The position numbers were made by a program, and so were the translations under genes. From assembly GCA_011374975.1 (NCBI GenBank), contig DRNU01000133.1, positions 1-39,991 on the forward strand: a DNA stretch of 39,991 nucleotides. Direction: 5' to 3'. Source of the DNA: Gammaproteobacteria bacterium. Lineage in GTDB: Bacteria; Pseudomonadota; Gammaproteobacteria; DSM-19610. The notes under the pieces are model-generated. The model saw only the letters and a program-made list of their open reading frames with translations. It was not told where the DNA came from and made no database searches. Positions 1 through 8,572 of the stretch are shown in pieces (position 1 is the stretch's first letter; every line of letters starts with the position of its first letter).

Positions 1-540
1 CGCGACCGGTTCGGTGGGTGCGGTCTTGTCCAGTTCGCCTTCATTATTCAGGTGGTATTGCAGGGCCTCAGGAAAACATTCCAGTGTGCGGGCGTGTTCC
101 GGGTCTTCCTGTTTGGCGTCATCAATCGAGGCGTTTGGCTCACCGTAGACCATCGCTGCGATAATCCGGTCCTGCTTGCCGGTTTGTTTGAAATGCAGGA
201 TTTCCTGGTTGACGTAATAGCTCTGCACGGCACGCGGAGAGCACAGGACAATCAGGAAACGGGTGCGGTCCAGCGCTTGGGTAATCGAAGACGACAGGTT
301 GGCATCGGCCGGCAGAGAGACCTCATCGCGGAACACCGGGTAAATGCGTTCAGGAATCGTTTCTCCACGCAGGTTGGTGGTGCCGATCAGGTCAGCGGGA
401 ATATCGTAGACTTCCAGTTGCTGGTGCAGCCAGGTTGCCCACTGCCGGTCTTCATCAGTGTTGTCCGCGTGGCGGTAGGAGATGAAGGCCAGGTAGTCCG
501 GTATAGCCTGGTGATAGCTCGATGTTGGCTGCGGTTCCAT
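1..540 (-). CDS. TIR-domain protein, N-terminal part (cut by window edge)
   Basis: The first 180 codons read leftwards from the ATG at 538-540, preceded by a GGAG ribosome site; the gene continues beyond base 1. Residues 19-26 read FISYRHAD, the typical first strand of a bacterial TIR domain. FRDE follows at 70-73 and CSPRAVQS at 100-107. Glu113 in YVNQEI sits where TIR NAD-hydrolases carry the catalytic glutamate. An in-frame stop lies about 30 bases upstream of the ATG, which supports this start. Bacterial proteins with this TIR subtype often continue into a repeat or STAND-ATPase region, which cannot be seen here. By family, TIR domains cleave NAD or make cyclic-ADP-ribose-type signals in defence. 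The RyR and SLOG genes nearby fit that role. The domain call is strong; function is inferred. Confidence 0.88.
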   Translation of the reverse strand, partial: MEPQPTSSYHQAIPDYLAFISYRHADNTDEDRQWATWLHQQLEVYDIPADLIGTTNLRGETIPERIYPVFRDEVSLPADANLSSSITQALDRTRFLIVLCSPRAVQSYYVNQEILHFKQTGKQDRIIAAMVYGEPNASIDDAKQEDPEHARTLECFPEALQYHLNNEGELDKTAPTEPVA

Positions 541-827
541 GCGGCTCCAGTGGCGGTATGTCCGCCGGATTTATTTTTGATTATGTGTCCCCTAATATAC
601 CGCGTGGACAAGGAATAATAAATGCCCGTCTGCGGGTCGATGCCATACATGCATGGAAAAATACTGTGAAACTGCCTGTTATATTCACAGGGTTTGACAT
701 GCTGCCGGCATATCGACTGACGGGTCTTCAAGCCGGATTGGTGTGAAACGGGTTCTCATTCTCACGTGTGTCAGGCCGGAATAATGCTGCTATGGGAAAT
801 GCATTCCGGTTATCATGCGTCGATAAA

Positions 828-1211
828 ATGAATATTAAAAACACAGACGAAAAAATTCTGACGCTGACAGCAGCTCGTGCCGATGTGCTGGATCTATGTA
901 AAATGATTGATCTTGCTGCTTACATAGATCCCGTGATTCTGAATGTGGATGAGCAGGTTCGTTCCAGGCTCCTGCAACAGTTTATGATTTTCTCTGGTGA
1001 GCCTAAAGACACTGTTACGTTCAGGCTTGCACTGGATGAGCTGCACGATCTGTCGCAAATCCTTGAGGGGGTAAATGTCGTGGATACCGATGATATCTTT
1101 GACAAAGGCACGCGTAATATCCCTGCTGACCACAGAATGCAGTCTCTGACGGAAAACGTTACCGGTCTGTATGAACAGCTTTATGAACAGTTTCGCGTTT
1201 CATTTCAATAA
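828..1211 (+). CDS. Small hypothetical protein of 127 residues
   Basis: I do not recognise this family. The reading frame is open from a GTG at 768, with possible ATG starts at 792 and 828. I chose 828 (MNIKNTDEK) because the residues before it look non-coding, but none of the three has a clear ribosome site. The protein is soluble-looking, acidic and mostly helical, with no signal peptide or membrane segment. It ends 12 bases before the next gene, whose AGGAG ribosome site starts right at the stop codon, so the two are probably co-transcribed. Its upstream region faces the TIR gene, so a divergent promoter may lie in 541-827. No motif or structural hairpin was seen in that stretch. Confidence 0.55.
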   Translation: MNIKNTDEKILTLTAARADVLDLCKMIDLAAYIDPVILNVDEQVRSRLLQQFMIFSGEPKDTVTFRLALDELHDLSQILEGVNVVDTDDIFDKGTRNIPADHRMQSLTENVTGLYEQLYEQFRVSFQ

Positions 1212-1223
1212 AGGAGCCTGCAG

Positions 1224-2009
1224 ATGAAAAATATGGTTGCGCCTGTTACACATTATAATTACCGGCATGCCCGCGCTGCATCGACGCGCCTTCTTTTCTG
1301 CCTGGTGGCAGCCCTGTTACTTGCATCCTGTCTCGCAGAAACAGACAGGCTGGCTGTATATGAGAACAATGTGCTGGAAGGGGCGCAGGTCGAGGAAATT
1401 GCGGGGTATTACAGCCTGATCGAACTGAATGGGGGGTTTGGCAGCCTGTCCCTGGTTCCGCGAAACGAACCGTGGCTTTATCAGCGGAACCCCGGGGCGC
1501 CGACCTCGCCAAATTCAGCCAGACAGGAGAACAGGCCGCTTTCCGCTGTTGATGTCAGCCTGAAAAGTGTCACCAGGTTTGATGACGGAAATGCGCTGGT
1601 GTTCAGGCTGGATGGCGTTGCCGTGCTTTCCGGTATCCCCGGGTCAGATCTTGTTCTGGCCAGTATTGCGGGAGAGACATTAAGTGTCCGGGATGAACAG
1701 GGCAAGATGACAGCGACGAGTGCACAACTAAACACCAGGAATATATTCTTTGTTTTCCAGCCGTCGGGGAAAGCCATAACGCTCAAGCTTTACCCGGAAA
1801 ATGATAAAGAACTAAAACGTATTTTTGTCGAAACAGAAAACCCGCTGCCGACGGCCAGGCTGCTGGATGTTTTGAATGCCACTGCTGTCAGGGATTTTGC
1901 GACAGAGGATCTCCCGGTACTGGTCCAGTCAAGCCGGAAGCAGAGGGAGGCCATCGAGAAAGAGTTCGAGGCGGTTTCGTTGCGGGAAGCGGCCGCAAAA
2001 TCAAGGTGA
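1224..2009 (+). CDS. Predicted lipoprotein of 261 residues, unknown function
   Basis: An AGGAG site lies just upstream of the ATG. The N-terminus is long and basic (RHARAASTR), followed by a hydrophobic core and a lipobox LLASC with the lipidated Cys near residue 36, so this is a type II signal peptide. The mature part is about 225 residues, polar, with a predicted beta-rich centre and a charged helical C-terminus (SRKQREAIEKEFEA). No known domain was recognised. It follows a small unknown gene by 12 bases. Lipoproteins beside TIR or SLOG genes are not a standard part of those systems, so this pair may simply be passenger genes. Confidence 0.72.
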   Translation: MKNMVAPVTHYNYRHARAASTRLLFCLVAALLLASCLAETDRLAVYENNVLEGAQVEEIAGYYSLIELNGGFGSLSLVPRNEPWLYQRNPGAPTSPNSARQENRPLSAVDVSLKSVTRFDDGNALVFRLDGVAVLSGIPGSDLVLASIAGETLSVRDEQGKMTATSAQLNTRNIFFVFQPSGKAITLKLYPENDKELKRIFVETENPLPTARLLDVLNATAVRDFATEDLPVLVQSSRKQREAIEKEFEAVSLREAAAKSR

Positions 2010-2189
2010 TGCTGTTCCCTGAGCGGTGACTTGACAGGCGATCAATCTCAATTGGGCAAAACAGGAGATATCCAGTTGATGCCCGCCCGGTCATGCGGCA
2101 GAACGACGGGTTATATTCTTGTGGCAATCCGTGCATCCGGGCAGCAACGGCTGGATGCCGATGCCTCAACTTGCCCCAAGTTCATTCCC

Positions 2190-2515
2190 ATGAATGCCAT
2201 TCCCGGCTACAGCGAGATGCTGATAGAGGAGGCCGAGGTATACCCGACCTGAAAAAGATCAACCAGGCCGGCAATCACCTGCTGGCGCTTATCAATGACG
2301 TGCTTGACCTGTCCAAGATCGAATCAGGAAAAATGGAGGTCTACGCCGAGGATTTCGATGTCGATTCCCTGATTGACCAGGTCGCCGGTACTACGCAGCC
2401 CCTGATGGGCAAGAGCAATAACCGGTTCCGGATCGAACGTGGCGAGCGGCTCGGCAGTGCTCGCCAGGATCTTACCAAGCTGCGCCAGTCATTGTTGAAT
2501 ATGCTGTCCAAACGT
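2190..2515 (+). pseudogene. Broken hybrid histidine kinase fragment (HisKA region)
   Basis: The sequence keeps the hallmark stretch around the dimerisation helix of a sensor kinase: NAIPGYSEMLIEEAE in one frame, then after a frameshift near 2240 NHLLALINDVLDLSKIESGK and a DLTKLRQSLLNMLSK segment in another frame. The phospho-accepting SHELRTP motif is lost (the sequence before NAI reads CPKFIP), and the ATPase G boxes, receiver and any sensor part are absent. The similarity stops near 2515, just where the N box and ATP-binding region should continue. It is therefore a fossil truncated at both ends with at least one frameshift. The parent looks like a large PAS/GAF hybrid kinase. No function is expected. 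Confidence 0.85.
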
Positions 2516-2557
2516 GCACTGATTCCAGTGGTGTTTCCCCTGCCGGAGGAACGGCTG

Positions 2558-2794
2558 CTATATGTGCCTTTCCCGGTTCTTTGCCTTTCGTGAGAGACTG
2601 TGCCCACGCTTGCCGCGCGACCGGTCCGAACGTGCCGCCGGGTACCTGTCATCCCGCTCGGTCGGCAGGCCCTGACCTTTAGCGCCTGATCGTACTCGTG
2701 CGTTGATCTTTACGTTACCAGCCTCGGCATCGTGCAGGACAGCCTGATCGGCCCTGCGTTCATTTTGTGTTTTAGGGTGTCTGAAAACACTCAT
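2558..2794 (-). CDS. Possible small basic protein of 78 residues
   Basis: The leftward frame from the ATG at 2792-2794 gives a basic protein starting MSVFRHPKTQNERR and containing GLPTERDD and a lysine/arginine-rich end. This layout (RHPKT near the start, then LPT..DD, then a basic tail) recalls a family of short conserved proteobacterial hypothetical proteins. The recollection is from memory and the match is imperfect. No good ribosome site is visible. It may be a live small gene or another decayed remnant, since it sits directly after the broken histidine kinase. No other gene is visible in 2516-3085. Confidence 0.35.
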   Translation of the reverse strand: MSVFRHPKTQNERRADQAVLHDAEAGNVKINARVRSGAKGQGLPTERDDRYPAARSDRSRGKRGHSLSRKAKNRERHI

Positions 2795-3085
2795 TGTCTT
2801 GCAGCCTGTTAGCGTAAATGGTTCAACGTCGCCGGGCACAGTCCATCGGGCAAGAGTATGCCGACCCGGTTCCACCCGGCATGCACAGGAATTCTGCCAG
2901 CGGGGCAGGGGGGAGGCAAGTGACAGCCTGCCCGGTATTCACAGGGTTTTCCCCTGTCTGGAGCAGCGCTCCGGCGTGTGGATGAAATGCGGTGAATGCT
3001 GCGATTGTTTTCACACGGTTTTTGCACTATGTTGGGGCCTTTATTCACGCGGTAATGCTGCACGTCACCAACCTGATCTGTCCCG

Positions 3086-4855
3086 ATGCCGAAACAAAAA
3101 AAACAAATCCCTGACTGGTGGATTATAGCCGGCATTGCCATGCTCTCGCTGGTACTCGGTATGGTGGGTTTCTACCAGTACTCACAAGGAGAGCACGGCT
3201 CGCCGTTAAGCCTGCTGGACCTGCTGTATCTCTCCCTGCAACTCTTTACGCTCGAGTCCGGGGGCGTTCAGGGGCCATTGCCCGTCACCCTGGAGATGGC
3301 ACGCTGGCTGGCGCCTTTTACCGGCGTTTTTGCCGCTATAAAAGGCGTGTTGTCACTGATTCACAGACAGGGGAAATCGCTGCTCAGGCTGAGAAATATC
3401 CAGGATCATGCCATTGTGTGCGGTGCCAGCCAGGGCGGAGTCCACATCGCACGGGAACTGGTGAAGAACGGTGTGAGTGTAGTCGTGATCGATAATACTC
3501 CGCCGGATGTATCACCCTACAAACCCGACCCCGGCATCATACAGGTCGCAGGCAATGTGCAGGACGCGGCAGTTCTGCAGCGCGCAAAAGTGCAGACCGC
3601 CCGTTATTTGTTCGCGGCCACAGACAGGGATGCCGACAATATCGGGGTTGTCCACGAGGCACACAGGATCGTGGGTGCCCGGGAACGTGAGCAGGACAGC
3701 TGCGTACTGGATTGTTACGCGCACGTGTCGGATCATCGCACCAGGGCGCTGTTTTATACACACCCGCTGTTTTCAGACAGCGGGAAGCGCTTCAATGCAC
3801 AGGTCTTCAGCCTGTTTGACCGCGGTGCAAGGCTGCTGTTTGAATCCTTTGCACCGGACCGTTACCGGCCGATACAAGGCAGGGACGATTCGCCGGTCTC
3901 GATCATGATTTTCGGTTTCAGCCCGCTCGCAAAAAGTCTTGTCCTGCACGTTGCACGCATCGGGCATTACGCGAATGGCCGGAAGGTGGTTATTTCCCTC
4001 ATCGATGAACAGGCTGCGCGGCAGACGGCCGCTTTATCACTGTCCACACCTGCGCTGGAGCAGCTCGTCGATATAAAACCGCAAGATCTCCCGATTGACG
4101 GCCTGTCTGCAGCGTGTTTGCAGGAGATCATCGCCAGCCCGGCGGATGTCATTTATATCTGTGCAGAATCCGATATACAGGCGTTCACGCTTGCACGCCG
4201 GCTGGTATCCCTGCCGGGGTATGAAGACATCCCGATTGTTGCAGCCTTGCTGCAGACAGACGCACTGACTGAACTGCTCTACGCGGACAGGCAGGCGCAA
4301 CCCGATAATGTGGAACTGTTCTCCTTGCTTGGCAACACCGGTGATATGGAGCAGCTTATTGGCGAGCAACAGGATGAGGCCGCGAAAATCATCCATGAAT
4401 TGTACCGCGAGGATCAATTCGGGCAGGGTGAGACTGTCGAGTCCAACGCCTCGCTCGCGCCCTGGGAAAACCTGCCGGAAGGCATCAAGGACTCGAACCG
4501 CGGGCAGGCTGACCACCTGCCGATCAAACTCCGCGCCATCGGGCTGTCACTGGATGATGTGCTGAATGCAGCGCAGGCCCCGGAATTTACCCCTGAACAG
4601 ATACATACACTGGCTGATATGGAGCACCGGCGCTGGGTGGCCGAGAAGCGCCTGGCAGGCTGGCGGCCCACGGCCGGTGAGAAAGACAGCAAACGGAAAC
4701 TGACCCCGCTGCTGGTCGATTTTGACAGTTTGCCGGACGCGGAAAAACGCAAGGATGAACGGGCGGTGGTCCTGCACAGCCTGCGCCTGATTGAAAACCT
4801 GAAGCTCAGGTCAGTTCAACCGCATGCGCCCGGTAGAGAACCTGCCAGTCGGTGA
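3086..4855 (+). CDS. Membrane RCK/TrkA-N protein with C-terminal RyR domain
   Basis: A 589-residue protein. Residues 11-32 form a transmembrane helix, 43-60 a pore-loop-like hydrophobic stretch and about 72-92 a second membrane helix, so the N-terminus resembles a two-helix ion channel. A Rossmann fold follows (AIVCGASQGGVHIAREL near 108), then a second Rossmann-like unit starting IMIFGFSPLAKSL near 273. Residues 512-561 match a prokaryotic RyR repeat: MEHRRWVAEKRLAGW, then a KLTPLLVDFDSL segment followed by a charged helix. Bacterial RyR domains have been described in nucleotide-centred conflict systems beside SLOG, SLATT and TIR genes, which is exactly the setting here. The predicted role is a ligand-gated membrane effector. 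Its last 50 bases overlap the end of the convergent SLOG gene. The domain order is read directly; the channel activity is inferred. Confidence 0.85.
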   Translation: MPKQKKQIPDWWIIAGIAMLSLVLGMVGFYQYSQGEHGSPLSLLDLLYLSLQLFTLESGGVQGPLPVTLEMARWLAPFTGVFAAIKGVLSLIHRQGKSLLRLRNIQDHAIVCGASQGGVHIARELVKNGVSVVVIDNTPPDVSPYKPDPGIIQVAGNVQDAAVLQRAKVQTARYLFAATDRDADNIGVVHEAHRIVGAREREQDSCVLDCYAHVSDHRTRALFYTHPLFSDSGKRFNAQVFSLFDRGARLLFESFAPDRYRPIQGRDDSPVSIMIFGFSPLAKSLVLHVARIGHYANGRKVVISLIDEQAARQTAALSLSTPALEQLVDIKPQDLPIDGLSAACLQEIIASPADVIYICAESDIQAFTLARRLVSLPGYEDIPIVAALLQTDALTELLYADRQAQPDNVELFSLLGNTGDMEQLIGEQQDEAAKIIHELYREDQFGQGETVESNASLAPWENLPEGIKDSNRGQADHLPIKLRAIGLSLDDVLNAAQAPEFTPEQIHTLADMEHRRWVAEKRLAGWRPTAGEKDSKRKLTPLLVDFDSLPDAEKRKDERAVVLHSLRLIENLKLRSVQPHAPGREPASR

Positions 4856-6740
4856 CTTCTTCCAGCATCACCTGCGCCGCCTCTATGGCATGGTCACCGA
4901 CCGCGTCGGCATAGTGCGTGTGGGATTCCGGCGTGATGCTGCGCAGGCGGCTGATCAAATTCTTTAAATACCCGGCTGTCGCTGCCGAACGCTCGGCAAG
5001 CCTTTCAAATTCACCCTGTACCGTAATTCCGTGCACGGCTGCAAGGAATGCCGGCAACGCCGCGACAAAAACGGCCACCGCCCAGGTGTAATAACGGTTC
5101 ACCAGCGCGTCGTCCGGGTGCCACGGGAGGAGGTGCAGCAACACGCCGCCCAGTGTCAGGAAGAAGAGTGAAGCCATGATGCGATTCGAGATCCTGTCCC
5201 ACGCAGAGTAGCGACCGTGCAATGTCCGGTGGTAGTGATGTTGCTGTTCCAGCCAGTCAGAACACATGGCATGTTGCACATGGCCCACGTATGCCCTGTC
5301 CAGGCGGGCAACGCGCTGTTTCGGGTCCGGGCCGGTATCCGGCACCAGGCCCCGGAAGGGGTGTTGGGAGCGTATAAAGGCTTGCAGGTACCAGCCCATC
5401 CAGGTATTTGCCGGGTCATACGCGTGGTGATGCGTTGCAGGTTTCAATAGCTGCGCGTTGCGTCCCAGCAGCGTCAGCCATTCAATATGCCGGAAAAATT
5501 CGGCCATAAACCGGTAGTCCACCGCCTTGCGTTGCCAGTCCCCCGCGCGGCTGGACTGGTAAGTAACCACGATAAGCAACAAGGCAATCAGCTCGATCAC
5601 GGTGAAGACTTTCCCGGCATCACCGAAGTAGGACGAAATGGCAAGCAATACCGCGACCGCACCGAGCAGGTAGTTCAGGATAAAAGAGCCCCGGTAGATA
5701 TCCATATAGTGGCAGGCAAGCGCGTTGACCGGCTCTTGTTGCAGCGCACAGGCCGCCTTCATTCCGGCAATAGCCTGCTCAGCGCGTGCCGCCGATTCGT
5801 GTGTCTTTCGCGTTGTGCCGGATCCGGCTTCCCGGCGCCCGGAGGCCGTGGCGAGTTTCATTATGCCGGCTGTCAGTTTCCATGCCGGTGCATAGAGCCG
5901 GTACAGCGCCCTTGCCCGGTTTCTGCGTGCGCCGCCTTCCTTCAGCAGCGGCTCGTCAAAAAAGCACTGCACACCCCTTACGCAAAGGGTTTTGTCTTCC
6001 TCTTGCGCTACAGCGGGTGACTGAGCCTTCCTGTAGGCAACCGGCAGCAGTACCGTTTCCAGTAACTCCTGGATGAGTGCATCGGTTACCGGAATGCTGT
6101 TTTCCTCAAAGCGGGTGAGCTTGCGAATCAGCGTGGTTACCTGCGGATTTTTTGTATCCAGGTGAATTACGGGAATCTGCCGCTGTACCGCAATCTGTGT
6201 TGTTTCCAGGGAGCCGCCGCTGTTGCCCTGTACGTCCGGGTCATAAAGCGCAATCAGGATATCCGTATGTTCCAGCAGCATGTCGGCCGCGGCCCGGTAG
6301 CCATCCCGGCGCCGGGTCGGCGTATCCGCGTGACAATCCAGTTCGATTACGACCGGGTCCAGCCGTTCATCGGCCACCAGCCGGTCAAACTGCTCCCGGC
6401 CGCTTTGGGTGGCAAACCAGTGTTTATAGGTGTCCAGAGGGAAGGGGATCGGGCAACTCAGCCTGAAGGGGAAGGGCAGGGTGCGCACCACGTCCGCCGC
6501 CAGCTGGTCTGCGCCTTCTGCCAGCGCATTGACCAGGGAATACTGTGCCGGCTCGGCCGCGTAAATAGCCTGTTTCGAAGGCTGGCAATGCGATACCCGG
6601 ATAGTCTCGGTGGCCAGGCAGATTTTTGTCAGCAGCACCTCCAGTGTCTGCCTGACTAGCGCTTCATCAGCGCCGGACAAATCGCGGTTGCCGACAATAC
6701 CGATCCTGAGGCCCAGAACGGGGGGGTTTATGTGGTTCAT
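4806..6740 (-). CDS. SLOG domain fused to SLATT-like membrane effector region
   Basis: A 644-residue protein starting at ATG 6738-6740 (MNHINPPVLG); the longer open frame upstream overlaps the divergent gene. Residues 11-23 carry RIGIVGNRDLSG, 74-78 AEGAD and 164-181 ALYDPDVQGNSGGSLETT, the nucleotide-binding pattern of the SLOG/LOG/DprA Rossmann superfamily. Membrane helices are visible at 353-372, 379-394, 521-539 and 552-570. Each pair is followed by a charged helix containing conserved-looking R/E residues, as in SLATT (SLOG-associating 2TM) effectors. Together this is a sensor plus pore-type effector in one chain, with two 2TM units instead of one. It is convergent with the RyR gene (50-base overlap) and divergent from the CII-like regulator. 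Cell-membrane permeabilisation in response to a nucleotide signal is the inferred role. Confidence 0.86.
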   Translation of the reverse strand: MNHINPPVLGLRIGIVGNRDLSGADEALVRQTLEVLLTKICLATETIRVSHCQPSKQAIYAAEPAQYSLVNALAEGADQLAADVVRTLPFPFRLSCPIPFPLDTYKHWFATQSGREQFDRLVADERLDPVVIELDCHADTPTRRRDGYRAAADMLLEHTDILIALYDPDVQGNSGGSLETTQIAVQRQIPVIHLDTKNPQVTTLIRKLTRFEENSIPVTDALIQELLETVLLPVAYRKAQSPAVAQEEDKTLCVRGVQCFFDEPLLKEGGARRNRARALYRLYAPAWKLTAGIMKLATASGRREAGSGTTRKTHESAARAEQAIAGMKAACALQQEPVNALACHYMDIYRGSFILNYLLGAVAVLLAISSYFGDAGKVFTVIELIALLLIVVTYQSSRAGDWQRKAVDYRFMAEFFRHIEWLTLLGRNAQLLKPATHHHAYDPANTWMGWYLQAFIRSQHPFRGLVPDTGPDPKQRVARLDRAYVGHVQHAMCSDWLEQQHHYHRTLHGRYSAWDRISNRIMASLFFLTLGGVLLHLLPWHPDDALVNRYYTWAVAVFVAALPAFLAAVHGITVQGEFERLAERSAATAGYLKNLISRLRSITPESHTHYADAVGDHAIEAAQVMLEEVTDWQVLYRAHAVELT

Positions 6741-6841
6741 GATCCCAAACGATGTTAGATTGTTCTTGTATGACAGGGTAAGCCATCCGTAACAGGCGGG
6801 CAAACCGGATACCCGCGACAGCAAACAACAGAATAATACCA

Positions 6842-7768
6842 ATGAAGCATCCTGTAGACAGCCTGGAAGACGCCATCGCCGGTACCAGCCATGATTTCCC
6901 GGGAGGAATCAGGACGCTGGCGGAAAAGATGTCTGTCAATCCGGGTACCCTGTATAACAAGTGTAACCCGGGCATGCCATCACACCGCCTGACACTGCAG
7001 GAAGCGGTGGACCTCATGCATCACAGCCAGGATGTGCGCATACTCGAAGTACTGTGCCGGGAGACGCACCACGCCTGTGTTCCACAGGCCCGGTTTCGCC
7101 ATATCGGTGACATGGTGCTGTTCGATGCCTGGACAGCCGCGGACATGGAACACGGCAGAACGGCAGGGAGTATCCGCGAGGCACTCAGTGACGAGCGCAT
7201 CGATGAAAATGAATACCGGGGTATCTGCGCCGAGATGTTCACCGATTTCGCCCGCGAACTCGAACTGCTGGACCGGCTGAACGCATTTTGCAACAACGCG
7301 TCCCGGCAACAGCCGCCTGTCAGCACGGACCTTAAACAGGCCGTCCTTGAAACCGTGCAAAAATATCCCGACGGACTGCCTCGCCTGGCACAGAAACTGG
7401 GCATGCGCGAAGTGGACTTACACAAAAAATCCAGCCCGGATTTCCCGGGGGAATGTCTGAGCATCCAGGATACGCTCAAACTGATGCTTGAAACCGGAAA
7501 CTTCCCGGTACTGCACGCTGCTGCGCATTTCCTCAAGCATGCCTGCATTCCGATCCCCCGCTACGAGGGTGAAAACGATATGGCACTGCTTGACGCCTGG
7601 TCCAGCTGGAGCGACGAACGCGGCGATACGGTCACCGTCATTCACCAGGCGCTGACCGACGGTTCTATAGATCAAAAGGAACTGGCGGAGATCGAAGTGG
7701 AAATGTATCGGGATTTCGAGACCGAGCTGGCGTTGCTGGCGAGGCTGGAGTTGATGGTTCAGCGGTGA
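6842..7768 (+). CDS. Tandem-duplicated phage CII/CP76-like regulator
   Basis: A 308-residue soluble protein made of two related halves. Half one (about 7-150) has HDFPGGIRTLAEKMSVNPGT, then LTLQEAVDLM, then HACVP, then DMVLFDAW. Half two (about 163-308) has KYPDGLPRLAQKLGMREVDL, then LSIQDTLKLM, then HACIP, then DMALLDAW. Each half matches the layout of the phage regulatory CII (CP76) family: an HTH followed by a helical tail. Those proteins are normally a single unit of about 150-180 residues, so a fused duplicate is unusual. It starts 101 bases from the divergent SLOG-SLATT gene, so it may control that gene from the shared intergenic region. The family is recognised by pattern; regulation is inferred. 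Confidence 0.8.
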   Translation: MKHPVDSLEDAIAGTSHDFPGGIRTLAEKMSVNPGTLYNKCNPGMPSHRLTLQEAVDLMHHSQDVRILEVLCRETHHACVPQARFRHIGDMVLFDAWTAADMEHGRTAGSIREALSDERIDENEYRGICAEMFTDFARELELLDRLNAFCNNASRQQPPVSTDLKQAVLETVQKYPDGLPRLAQKLGMREVDLHKKSSPDFPGECLSIQDTLKLMLETGNFPVLHAAAHFLKHACIPIPRYEGENDMALLDAWSSWSDERGDTVTVIHQALTDGSIDQKELAEIEVEMYRDFETELALLARLELMVQR

Positions 7769-7790
7769 ATCAGGATTAGCAGTATCATGC

Positions 7791-7958
7791 TCAGTTAAAG
7801 CCACCGATAAATGTGTTGCCGCGAAGGTCGATTGCGGTTCCCTGGGGGCTGTCATGATCTTGCGCCGCGGAACCGAATTGCCGGACCCAGATCAACTTTC
7901 CAGGCGTGTCGTATTTTGCCAGGAAGATATCCCCGGACCCCGCATTCTCTTGTTTCAT
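7791..7958 (-). pseudogene. SBBP beta-propeller repeat fragment
   Basis: The leftward frame gives 55 residues: GDIFLAKYDTPGKLIWVRQF, then GTAIDLRGNTFIGGF, then a stop. This is almost exactly one repeat of the SBBP (seven-bladed beta-propeller) family, whose repeats read roughly DAFLAKYD.G.L.W.RQFG ... A.D..GN.Y..G. Real SBBP proteins are several hundred residues long and exported, whereas this piece has no signal peptide and no neighbouring repeats. It is best read as the eroded end of a former secreted protein. No gene is visible in the following 7959-8110. Confidence 0.72.
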
Positions 7959-8110
7959 ACGGAGCGGTTTATTGGGTCAGGTTAATTTATAGCGCGTTTG
8001 CTGTATTTTCCGCGAATTCGCCCTGTATTTGACAGAACCAGGCCTGAACAATCCGTACTGCATCGGGCACCTCTGCGACAGGGAGTCAGGATGCTGACCC
8101 ATACTGTGAA

Positions 8111-8572
8111 TTATCTGCGGCTGGTCCATGAGCGTAATTTCGTTCCCTGTTCTGTAGTCAACAGTGCGTTGATCTTTTTGTAAAAGATATGCTCGTTTTC
8201 CCAGCCGACCAGAAAGATGATCTTTTCATCAGCTTTCAGGGCGGGAAGGTCAAGGGTGATGGTGCTGCCCGTACGCTGAATATAATTTTCTGCGAATAAT
8301 TCCATGCCGTCCCGCATTAACCGGTAACCGATAAGTCCCTGGTGTTCCTTTTCGGAATGGGAAAATGCGATTCTCAGGGAAGCCGTAGATGAATAGTCAG
8401 TGTGAATAATCTCAAAACGCATAAACCACGGCGGAGAATGACGCGTTTTGTATTGCGGAAGTATCTTGAGGCGTGTTGTAAAAGGGAGAAGGCCATCAGG
8501 CTCCCTGTAATACGTGGCCGCCTGTAGTGGAAACGCCATGAAATACAGTATAAGGGCAGTGTAAATCTTCAT
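8111..8572 (-). CDS. Small secreted protein of 153 residues, unknown
   Basis: The start is the ATG at 8570-8572, preceded by a TGGAG ribosome site. The first 19 residues (MKIYTALILYFMAFPLQAA) form a clear signal peptide with an AxA-type cleavage site, so the product is periplasmic or secreted. The mature part of about 134 residues alternates aromatic and polar residues and looks like a beta-sandwich (GSTITLDLPALKADEKIIFL). No family was recognised. Its start faces the small exported protein at 8773, leaving about 200 bases that should hold both promoters. Confidence 0.66.
   Translation of the reverse strand: MKIYTALILYFMAFPLQAATYYREPDGLLPFTTRLKILPQYKTRHSPPWFMRFEIIHTDYSSTASLRIAFSHSEKEHQGLIGYRLMRDGMELFAENYIQRTGSTITLDLPALKADEKIIFLVGWENEHIFYKKINALLTTEQGTKLRSWTSRR

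Noticed and set aside
52-618. Rightward 188-residue open frame at the window start
   Set aside because: It is the shadow of the leftward TIR gene, whose translation shows clear family motifs.
387-731. Leftward frame covering the TIR start region
   Set aside because: It runs in another frame of the TIR gene and has no family likeness.
2516-3085. Insertion-sequence remnant between the kinase fossil and the RyR gene
   Set aside because: No transposase motif or terminal inverted repeat was found; only a doubtful small basic protein frame is present.
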